Position numbers and translations under genes: made by a program. This document shows, piece after piece, positions 55,767-64,000 of a stretch of 64,000 nucleotides of DNA. The notes beneath the pieces were generated by a model. That model ran no database searches and was not told the origin of the DNA. It was given only the letters and a program-made list of their open reading frames with translations. The first letter of the stretch is position 1, and each line of letters opens with the position of its first letter. Source of the DNA: Flaveria trinervia (lineage: Eukaryota > Streptophyta > Magnoliopsida > Asterales > Asteraceae); assembly GCA_025506515.1 (NCBI GenBank), contig CM046443.1, positions 27,227,551-27,291,550 of the forward strand, given 5' to 3'.

Positions 55767-57530
55767 CCACGTACCCATCAAGTCAACTATCCTAATTTAA
55801 TTTAAAGGGTATAAAGTTAATGTTTGGTGATGGCGGCCCTTGGACGTTGGTGACTCCTACCACACACTAATTCCTATTTTAAACTGTCGGCTGTCATCCT
55901 TTTTTTTCCAATATTATTATTTAAGTGAACTGCATCACTACAACTGACTACCAACTACTTGCTTGTATTTAGCTACCTTGATAAATAATAACCTTTGTCA
56001 CAAAATATTAATATTTGGTTGATTTATTTTGTTTAAAAATAAGAATCTGTCTAAACACACACTATTGTTGAATTTTTACAACATCAATTTGGATGTTTAA
56101 TTATTTGTTTAAGAATAGTCTTTTATTTTATTTTCAATTATTTGTCCACAAGTGGCTTAGTTATTCTCTTGTTTCATGGCAAAGTAATGGGTACTGAAGT
56201 GTGTTTTGCTTGGTTCAGCTGTATACCAATTACCAAGTGTGTGTGCGTGTGTGTGTTATTATCCTCTTTGTTCAACAACTATCACAAAACCACTTCGACC
56301 TCCATTCTAACTTGTGCGAATTATGGTAATTTGGGTTCGATTCTTCAATTCCTACCGGAAATTCTAGAATCACATCAACTTATTAGGACATATGAGTATC
56401 ATGTGAACAACTAAACAAATATATGAGGGAAAAGTAGTTAACAAGTTGTTGGTTAATCTAAATCATTTAGTTGAATAATTAGAAAAAATTTCTTTAGGAA
56501 TAAAAAAAATCTTCTCACACTCTAATTTTCATTTTAGTTTGTGAGAATCGAAAGCCATAAGGATTCACCTCTTCATTAGTTCTCCTAATTGAAGAAGTTA
56601 TCATATCCATAGTGTACATACCTGGTCAGATCAATCTATACACTTTATTTAAAAAGAAGAAAATCATTGATAGATCATAAGTGTTTTAAAATCCAAAAAT
56701 GTGTTATTTAAATGTCTTACCTTTTTAAATTATTTTATTAAATTAATCATTTACAACACTTAAAAATGGAAAGAAAGATGATGCGAGTCCAAAAGTCATT
56801 TGAGCATCCTATTTGATCCATTCTCTATCTTTTAAATATAGTACCTATAACAGATTTATTCTTTATATGTTCATAATTAAAATGGTTAACTTGGACGAGT
56901 AAAAGACATCGAGAATGAAACTGAAAATAGGTATACTTATTTAATAATTATAAGTTTGTTAGGATTAGATAAATATTAGTTTTATTATGAGTCATAAATA
57001 TTGGCTTTAATTGAACAGTTTGTTAAGTTTCATGATTGAAGAAGTAGGTCACTTGTTGAATGAGTAGTTTAATATAACTACGCATTTTTATAAATTGAAC
57101 TTCAGTAATCTAAAATATTAAGCAGTTGACCGTTAATCATCCATACATGATTCAGTGTTAAAAGAGTCTTTTGTAATTTTTCAGTAAGAATTAAGAATAA
57201 ATTAAGAATAAATTACATGGATGGTTCTTGTGGTTGTGTTGAAATTTTGAATTTGGTTCTTAAAGTTTAAAATCTTTGAATTTAATTACATAAATGGTGC
57301 ATGTGATTTATCCAAAGTAATAGGTTCAGGTACTAATAGTTTTTTGTAACATGTTGAAGTATTGTGTTTTTAATTTTGTAACGAGTTAAGGTACTAAGAC
57401 TAACAGACGTTAGTTTTCCAGTTAAATCTAAGGGTATTTCCGTCTTTTCACTGTGTAGGGACTACTTATGTAACTTAAAAGAACTATTTGTGTCATTTAT
57501 ATAAATATAGGATGCTTTGGGAATTTAATA
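55764..57530. other. AT-rich sequence without recognised gene
   Basis: No supported gene. A 90-codon frame at 56142-56414 has Cys-Val repeats from a (GT)n run and no motif. The stretch 57200-57500 uses the repeated GGTACTAA / ATGGTGCATG style common in old plant repeats, but no termini were found. Confidence 0.55.
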
Positions 57531-57540
57531 ATTATATATA

Positions 57541-57614
57541 AATATGTATGTATATATGTATGTGTATCTGTATGTATATATATGTATGAGTGTGTGTGTG
57601 TGTGTGTATATATG
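57541..57614. repeat. (TATG)n/(TG)n microsatellite
   Basis: Mixed TA, TATG and TG repeats. Confidence 0.9.
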
Positions 57615-57650
57615 TTACCTTTTAGTTCCTAAATCAAGAATGGTTTTCCA

Positions 57651-57727
57651 CACCACCATCGGCCTCCACCGGTAGCCACCACGGTTGGCCTCCACCGGTA
57701 GCCACCACGGTCGGCCTCCACCACAAC
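57651..57727. repeat. ~28 bp tandem repeat, GC-rich
   Basis: Nearly three units of GGCCTCCACCGGTAGCCACC plus a short ACGGT tail, an unusually GC-rich patch just outside the end of gypsy D at 57746. Confidence 0.85.
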
Positions 57728-58224
57728 CACTACATTGTCACCTCATGTAAGGCCCTGTTCCCGGAGACCTCACAGTTGGTCATTCATTATAAATAAAACA
57801 TTATAATTACATTTGCCTTACGAAAACATTACAGCGAAAACATAAATAAAATATAACTTTTCATATCATTACAAATGTTTTTGCAAGTTAATACAGCGTT
57901 CATTTCAAAACATCATTCGTTCGCATTATAATGCAAAAACATTAACAAAAGAATGTCATCCAAAAGAGCTGAGTAGCCGCCTCGTGCCATCCCCAGCAAT
58001 ATTTACCTGCCAACCGAAAATGTATAAAAGTCAGCGTTGTTGAGTGAGTTATAGTTTTATAAATAAAACATACTTTTCTTACGTAAAACCGTTCTTTACT
58101 TTCTTTCAAAATAATACTATACTTTTCATTCATTCGTGTTCATACGTACATACAGATAATATCACCATTATCTTCTTTAATCTTTCATGCTTTACTTTTT
58201 CTTTCTGACAACCATAAATCCTTC

Positions 58225-58545
58225 CCTTCTGTTCATGGTACTGGACCTAGGCCTATCATAGACCTTCTATAACGGTGCATCACACCTCGTGATCACAGTA
58301 CCTAGGGTAAGATTTAGGTTTACTATGCAATACCTTTCTATTCGTGGTTCTGGACCTAGGCCTCTCATAGACCTTCTATAACGGTGCATCACACCTCGTG
58401 GTCACAGTACCTAAGGTATGAATGTAGGTTTACCATTGCCATATGCAATATCTTTTTGTTCGTGGTTCTGGACCTAGGCCTATCATAGACCTTCTTCAAC
58501 AGTGCATCGCACCTTGTGGTCACAGTACCTAAGGTATGCAGCAAT
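58225..58545. repeat. Three ~115 bp tandem units in LTR D
   Basis: Each unit runs from GTGGTTCTGGACCTAGGC through CATAGACCTTCT and GGTGCATC to CACAGTACCTA. F has a shorter related two-copy block at 47006-47240. Confidence 0.85.
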
Positions 58546-58914
58546 AGTTCTATGCAAATGGTCAATCAGAAAGAAAGACCCCGATGTACATGCCATGCTT
58601 ACAAGACTATCTCTACTTTCATTACTCATTAATGCATGCATTCTTACTTCATGTTCCTCTTTCCTTTATCTTTCACTTTATGTTACATAATACTTCATTC
58701 ATTCATTACATCACACGTAAAACCACAAGAAAGATAATTATACATCATAATAAGGAACATAAACATATCATACAATCATACATCACATCATACATCACAT
58801 TATCACAACATAAATGACTTCAAAAAGTCAACTTACATAGCCCCCGGGAATCTCTCAAGTCAAAGCCTACATTACACTTTTTCCCCAAAATTCAAAAAAA
58901 TATTCTAAGTCCTT

Positions 58915-59273
58915 AGGCGCATGGGCACTATGCAGGCGCACGGACACTATGCAGGCGCATAGGGAACACTTAGGCGCATGGGCAACTTTCAGGCGCATGG
59001 GCACTATGTAGGCGCATGAGTGCTTAGGCGCATGGGGAATCCTAGACGTCTAGACACTTAGTCAATTCCAGCCCAATTCTAGACGCATGCGTACTATTCA
59101 AGCGTATGAACACTTAGGCGCATGGGCCACTTGGGCGCATGAGCACTATTGGGGCGCATGACCCTACACTTAGTCATCCGACTAATATTTATAGGCGCAT
59201 GGACCACTGTTCAGGCGCATGAGCTGCACTTAAACATTTCTAAGGCAATCTTAGACGCATGGGCTACTGTTTA
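58915..59273. repeat. GGCGCATG motif array in LTR D (main part)
   Basis: About 17 copies of AGGCGCATGGGCAC-type motifs, the reverse complement of the array in F, continuing after solo LTR G at 61706-61775. Confidence 0.85.
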
Positions 59274-59650
59274 TGTGACATCCGTCACCTTAAGGTCCGT
59301 CGAACGACATAACTAAGCATAGAATTATTTTAATTATTCTTCCTCTTCTTCATGAACTCCTGCTTTAAGGAGTCATGTTTGCTTTATTACCCTTGTGCCT
59401 GTACTTCCTCCGTGAACGTGTGCTAAGCATAAACCTTTTATAAATTTCATCACCATTACCACCAAATATATCATTTTTAATTATAACCATTGTTATTAAT
59501 AAAACCATTTTAAGCTATCAATTACCATTAAACACGCTTTTAACCTTAATACAACGAACATTTTAAAGTCGTTTTCAACTTAAGCAAACTTTGGAAACTC
59601 GAGGGCTAAGTGCAGGGACTAAAATTAACATTTTGCAAACCTGGGATGGG

Positions 59651-59658
59651 TATAAAAA
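59651..59658 (+). promoter_or_regulatory. TATA box of LTR G
   Basis: TATAAAAA in a GC-rich setting (GGGTATAAAAACCCC), with a CT-rich putative transcript start 30-70 bp downstream, the usual arrangement of an LTR promoter. Confidence 0.65.
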
Positions 59659-60039
59659 CCCCATTCCCAGCCATTTTCTTCATTCTCTCCATTTCTTCTT
59701 CATCATCTTCTTCTCCACTTCACATCTTCATCTTAGCACCAAAATCGCTCCATTTGGTATCATTTTCGTCGTCTCGACTTCGTCTACAACCTAGTCTACT
59801 TCATCCTTGCAGGTAGACAACCTTGGTTGTCCATTTCTTGCTCGTTTTACTACTGTCTATTTCTAGGGTTTCAGGTGTTCGGGTCAACTCGAACACAAGA
59901 GGTCGTGTGGGTGCGTGTGAGGACTTTCTGTGTGCGCTTCTCGTTCGTGTGTGTTTGTTGTGTGATTCTGGAAGTTCTTGATGTGTAAAACCCGTGCTTG
60001 GGGCAACCGAAGGCTGCTCTGCACTTCAGCAGTCGCGAA

Positions 60040-60445
60040 CCTGCAGTTCAGGCGACTGGGTCTGTCATACGACAGAGCCGTGCGACTGAGTCATGCGACT
60101 GTGTCATTCAGGCGACTGAGTTGTGTGACTGGGGATGTCATGCGACTGAGTCGTGCGATCGAATGTTGTGTGCGATTGAGTCAATGCGGATGAATGTAGT
60201 GTGCGATTGAGTCCTACGATCGAATGATTGCACGCGACTGTGCGTGTAATCGCACGACTGAAGGCCAATTGCACGAATGAAGGTTCAATCGTACGAAAGT
60301 AGCTAATTCGCACGAATGAAGGTTGATTCGTGCGTATGGAGGTTAAGCCGTGCGATTGGGTGTTGTGTGGTACGACTGAATGCCAGTCATGCGAATGAAG
60401 ACTCAATCGTACGAATGAAGCTGATTCGTACGATTGAAGGTTGAT
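60040..60445. repeat. GTGCGACTGA motif array in LTR G
   Basis: More than 20 copies of GTGCGACTGA and derivatives (GTGCGATTGA, CGTACGAATGA, GCACGAATGAAGG). The motif drifts gradually from GCGACTG on the left to ACGAATGAAGG on the right. The motif class equals that in copia LTR A, although G is a gypsy LTR. Confidence 0.85.
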
Positions 60446-61805
60446 TTAAAGCACAAAGATTAAAATCAACGCCATCAACAGGCACATACTATTTCAATTT
60501 AAAGCAACCTAACATTTTACAACTATCGACAACTCATTTGGGACTACAAATATTTAACAAGTGCTATCTTCTATAACAACGGGATCTTTATAGGGATGTC
60601 ATTAGCAATGACGACTCCTTCTGGTGCTTGGATCTACATAAGATCTGATGCGTGTGTCCGTTTGTGTGTGCTACCCATGATCGAACCGATACAACCCGAA
60701 CCGACCAAACATTACTATATGCTTTATACATGTCATTAACGCTTAACAACAACTGTTAATAGGTGTTTGACTGTGCATTACATACAACTGTTGGGAACTT
60801 TGATCATTCATACTTACCACTTAACATGTGAGTTTCGTGGCCCCTTTTTATGCTTATACTACTTTACAAACATTTACAAACATGGGGGAAAAGTATGATC
60901 GCCCGTTTTCTATGGTGTACAACATACATACAATTTACATACTTGGAATCAACGTGCTACTGTTTTGTGGGTACTTATCTGATACATGCTTGAGTCTGCT
61001 TTGTGGTTCTTTCTTACAACCATTTAATTCCAGTGTGGGAACCGACGGATAGGTATTGGTAGTACTACTGGGTTGACACCCCCACCCTCGTGTTGGTATA
61101 CTAGTTAGTACCAACAAAAGCCAGGAACGGGCCTTGGGTGAATATATTTCAAAAAGATTCTTTGTGTATGTCGTTAGGTTTGGTTGTAAAGCTCTTATCA
61201 TGTGATTTTGCTTACTTATAACTGTATGCACGGTATTCTTCAACAACTTTATTCAGCATCACTACTTATTTACTTTTAAACCTGCGAGCTGACCAACAAT
61301 TTTGTTGACCATTTTGAGCATATCTTTTCAGGTGATCATGCTAGCTGAGGTTCTAGGTGTGCTGCCTTAGTGGAGACCCTAGGATGCATTTCCGGGCTAA
61401 ACTTGTCATTTTGAAAACAATTGTTGTATCTGTTTCAAACAACATTACACTTGTTACTTGCTCTCGGGTTGTGGGAATTGCATACAATGTTATTATCTAT
61501 GTTTATCTTATATCATGTTTATGCTTATGGCTATGTTGTCGTGAATACTGACTAAACACGACACAAGTCCCCTTCTTGTCGGGTGTTGTCATGACACGCT
61601 TGTCATCATTGTTATTATTGCGTCTCTATCGCTTACCATGTGTTATGACGATTCCCGTCTCGTTACATCCTCGTGTTTCCGCTCTTAGCGGGGGTGTGAC
61701 AGTTTAGGCGCATGAATTACACTTAATTCCTTCTAAGGCATTTTCAGGCGCATGAGCCTTATCTAGGCGCATGGACCTTCTGTGTGACATGTTTCTGGTA
61801 TGTTT

Positions 61806-62155
61806 TCAAACCCAACCTATGTGCTCCCACTTCCATTCCGGTATATCCAAAGGTTGGATCTTCCCATACGGCTTCTGATGTTCGGCCTTCACTTGCAAAC
61901 AAGTAAGGCACTTACTCACATACTCCACCACGTCACGCTTCATACCCGACCACCAATCATCTTTATTCATATCATGATACATCTTTGTGGCACCAGGATG
62001 AATGGAGTATCGAGTCTTGTGAGCTTCATCCAAAATCCTCACATGTAGATCCCCGAAACGAGGAATCCACACCCGTCCAAATCGAGTTCTTACAACAAGT
62101 GTGTTTTCACCCAATTCCCCAACCAGACCTCTCATCCTTTCAGAGTTAGATGATC
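61806..62155 (-). pseudogene. Gypsy integrase N-terminus, truncated (D)
   Basis: 109-codon frame with an intact HHCC finger (HKTRYSIHPGATKMY ... CLTC) and the start of the core (PYGKIQPLDIPEWKWEHI), ending where the catalytic Asp region should follow. The next bases belong to the LTR, so core, Asp-Asp-Glu and C-terminus are deleted. Confidence 0.85.
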
Positions 62156-62944
62156 TTCTTTTAATGCCTCTTCTTGAAACTCCTTGACTTGCTTCATTAC
62201 ATCAGAGGTCATGATCAGTTGATATGTTTTCACCCGAATCGGCTCGGGCCTCTCCTTTCGGCTAAGAGCATCAGCCACCACGTTGGCTTTGCCCGGATGA
62301 TAATGGATCTCACAATCATAATCTTTTATGAGCTCCAACCATCTTCTCTGCCTCATGTTCAGATCTTTTTGCTCGAAGAAGTACTTCAAGATCTTTTGGT
62401 CAGTGGAAATGGTGCACTTCGTCCCGTACAAATAGTGCCTCCAAATCTTTAGTGCAAAGACCACGGTTGCTAGCTCCAAGTCATGAGTAGGATAGTTGAC
62501 CTCATGAACTTTCAACTGTCGGGATGCATAGGCTATAACCTTCCCTCTCTGCATTAATACACACCCCAACCCCGAGTAAGAAGCATCTGAATATACCACC
62601 AAATACTCGCTTCCTTTGGGTAATGACAAGACTGGAGCTTGAGTCAACCTCACCTTTAACTCCTTGAACGCCTGTTCTTGAGCTTGACCCCATATAAACT
62701 TTACATCCTTTCGGGTCAACTTTTTCAGTGGAGAAGCGATCTTGGAAAAGTCCTTAATGAACCTTCGATAATACCCCGCCAACCCCAAGAAACTACGAAT
62801 CTCGGATGGCGTCTTTGGAGACTTCCATTGCATCATTGCCTCCACCTTAGCCGGGTCCACCATAATCCCGTCGGGATTCACCACATGACCCAAGAACTGA
62901 ACTTCATGCAACCAAAATGCGCACTTGGAGAATTTTGCATACAA
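62132..62944 (-). CDS. Gypsy RT thumb and RNase H, open frame (D)
   Basis: 270-codon frame. RT connection: LYAKFSKC equivalent (MYAKFSKCAFWLHEVQFLGHVV), FLGLAGYYRRFIKDFSKIA. RNase H with the acidic residues in place: YSDASYSGLGCVLMQ, THDLELA, STDQ, VADALSRK. This is the best-preserved gypsy domain in the window, although upstream frames are broken, so it cannot be made as part of an intact polyprotein. Confidence 0.85.
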   Translation of the reverse strand: MYAKFSKCAFWLHEVQFLGHVVNPDGIMVDPAKVEAMMQWKSPKTPSEIRSFLGLAGYYRRFIKDFSKIASPLKKLTRKDVKFIWGQAQEQAFKELKVRLTQAPVLSLPKGSEYLVVYSDASYSGLGCVLMQRGKVIAYASRQLKVHEVNYPTHDLELATVVFALKIWRHYLYGTKCTISTDQKILKYFFEQKDLNMRQRRWLELIKDYDCEIHYHPGKANVVADALSRKERPEPIRVKTYQLIMTSDVMKQVKEFQEEALKEDHLTLKG

Positions 62945-63425
62945 CTTCTCCCTTCTTAACGTCTCCAGAAACTCCCGAATGTGACCGGCATGCTTAATCT
63001 CACTCTTTAAATCAGGATATCACCAATAAACAGAATCACTGATTTATCCAACATAGGCCGACACACACGGTTCATCAGATCCATAAAAACAGCTGGCGCT
63101 TTAGTCAAACCAAAGAACATGACAAGAACTCGTAGTGACCGTAGCGCGTACGAAAAACTGTTTTAGGGATATCCTGCTCCTTCACCTTCAACTGATGGTA
63201 ACCAGATCGAAGGTCTATCCTTGAAAACCAATTGGCACCTTCAAGCTGGTCAAACAGATCATCTATTCTCGGTAAAGGGTATGGGTTCTTCACCGTCAAC
63301 TTGTTCAGCTCGTTGTAGTCAATGCACATCCTCATACTACCGTCTTTCTTCTTCACAAACAGGACCGGGGCACCCCAGGGAGAGATGCTCGGTCTAATGA
63401 ACCCCTTATCGAGCAGCTCTTGCAA
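62945..63425 (-). pseudogene. Gypsy reverse transcriptase palm, broken (D)
   Basis: Frame 63425-63105 reads LLDKGFIRPSISPWGAPVLF, CIDYNELNKLTVKNPYPLPR and WFSRIDLRSGYHQLK with the first catalytic Asp, then a frameshift near 63117 (GHYEFL). The catalytic FIDD reads FIGD at 63019-63030, losing an essential Asp, and is followed by TAA near 63010. Enzymatically dead. Confidence 0.85.
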
Positions 63426-64000
63426 CTACTCCATTAACTCTTTCATCTCAGTCGGAGCCAACTGATACGGTGCCTTAGCTACCGGTTGGGCACCTGGTAT
63501 CAAGTCAATCCGAAACTCAACCTCACGGTCCGGGGGCACACCTTGTAAATCTTCTGGAAACACATCCGAAAAGTCACACACAACTGGTACATCATATAGT
63601 TGTGGTGTTGGCGCGTCCACATCCTTTACGTAGGCCAAGTAGGCCCTACATCCACGCCTCATGCACTTTCCCGCCACCGCCATTGAAATCACTTTCGGGA
63701 TCGTCGCGACTCGATCGCCATAAACCGTCACCTTATCCCCGTCAGGTGCTGTCAATCGGATCATCTTCTTGCGACCCACAATATTCGCTTCGTAGTCCCC
63801 AACCAATCCATTCCTAGGACTACATCGAAACCGCCTAAGGTCATCACGAATGGTCTAACAGGAAACTTATGATCGTCTAGTTCTATGTCACAACCTTCTA
63901 TCATCTCAGAAACCCTTGTAGACTTACCTATGGCAGTTTCTACCTCGAAGGGCTCATCAATACATCTACTCTTACCGGGAAACTTAGCACAAAAGGTAGC
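63426..64000 (-). pseudogene. Gypsy protease C-terminus and pre-RT region (D)
   Basis: From the right edge to about 63800 the frame reads the retropepsin C-terminal half (CAKFPGKSRCIDEPFEVE, GFDVVLGMDWL). A frameshift there leads to 63806-63426: the long spacer KVISMAVAGKCMRRG, then CDFSDVFPEDLQGVPPDREV and IDLIPGAQPVAKAPYQLAP. A TAG at about 63424 separates it from RT. Protease active site and gag lie outside the window. Confidence 0.8.

Larger units (their letters stand above)
59274..61701 (+). mobile_element. Solo gypsy LTR G, 2.4 kb
   Basis: TGTGACATCCGTC to GGGGGTGTGACA with perfect TSD GTTTA (59269-59273 and 61702-61706). The ends resemble those of LTR E. A TATA box TATAAAAA lies at 59651-59658, followed by a CT-rich leader and then a GTGCGACTGA array (60040-60440). 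No internal region. It lies exactly within the motif array of LTR D. Confidence 0.9.
57746..61805 (-). repeat. 3' LTR of gypsy D (5' part deleted, interrupted by G)
   Basis: Plus-strand text begins TGTAAGGCCC at 57746; homologous to solo LTR F. It contains three ~115 bp tandem units (about 58225, 58338 and 58455, shared TAGGCCTATCATAGACCTTC), the GGCGCATG array at 58915-59273 and 61702-61775, and joins integrase coding text at about 61806. LTR F shows that roughly 580 bp of U3 are missing at that junction. Confidence 0.85.
57746..64000 (-). mobile_element. Gypsy element D, 3' part, with nested solo LTR G
   Basis: Ty3/gypsy element, minus strand, entering from the right edge: protease, RT, RNase H, part of integrase, then directly its 3' LTR (61805 down to 57746, with G removed). 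The end of integrase and about 600 bp of the LTR start are missing at the 61806 junction. Protein text is close to Tekay-type chromoviruses. The TSD cannot be tested because the 5' end is outside the window. Confidence 0.85.

Noticed and set aside
56142..56414. 90-codon frame as a small protein
   Set aside because: Its Cys-Val core derives from a GT repeat and the rest shows no domain.

Overview
The window is repeat-dominated plant nuclear DNA. It is AT-rich, has no bacterial or organellar features, and I found no credible host gene. Almost everything that reads as protein belongs to Ty1/copia or Ty3/gypsy LTR retrotransposons, nearly all broken. A eudicot is likely. An Asteraceae-type genome is my inference from the style of the copia gag/pol and of the extra 3' ORF; it is not proven here.

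Left block (1-48633) is one nested stack that target-site duplications (TSDs) let me order. The oldest host is copia element B (+ strand; starts left of the window, 3' LTR 47840-48633). It was entered by copia element A (- strand, 1-2119), gypsy element E (3421-38361, TSD GTGAC), a solo LTR J (42269-43136, TSD GACAT) and a solo gypsy LTR F (45452-47721, TSD CTATG). E was entered in its 5' LTR by copia C1 (from 5707). C1 was entered by C3 (from 7858, TSD CCAAG). C3 was entered by C2 (8968-21390, - strand, TSD AGAGT), the only complete element. E also carries solo LTR H (32345-34563, TSD TTAAC). An LTR-like block I (29945-30843) joins C3 directly to the E reverse transcriptase, which implies a large deletion. 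B, C1, C2 and C3 are one family, resembling the SIRE (Sirevirus) lineage, with a ~3.8 kb extra ORF between pol and the 3' LTR.

Middle block (48634-57745) is AT-rich and gene-poor. It holds TA microsatellites, a 150 bp CA/CG tract, a direct duplication whose second copy gained a ~460 bp alternating pyrimidine/purine tract with about 43 CGCATA units, a 250 bp PIF/Harbinger-type MITE with TSD TAA and its empty site in the sister copy, and a possible CACTA terminus.

Right block (57746-64000) is gypsy element D on the - strand: protease to partial integrase, fused by deletion to its 3' LTR, which is interrupted by solo LTR G (59274-61701, TSD GTTTA).

A recurring theme is that several unrelated LTR families each carry an array of one short CpG-centred motif: CTTCGGAAG in C/B/J, GTGCGACTGA in A and G, GGCGCATG in F and D, TTTCGCTG in H. 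The arrays and the conserved extra ORF of the SIRE-like family are the two most interesting signals.
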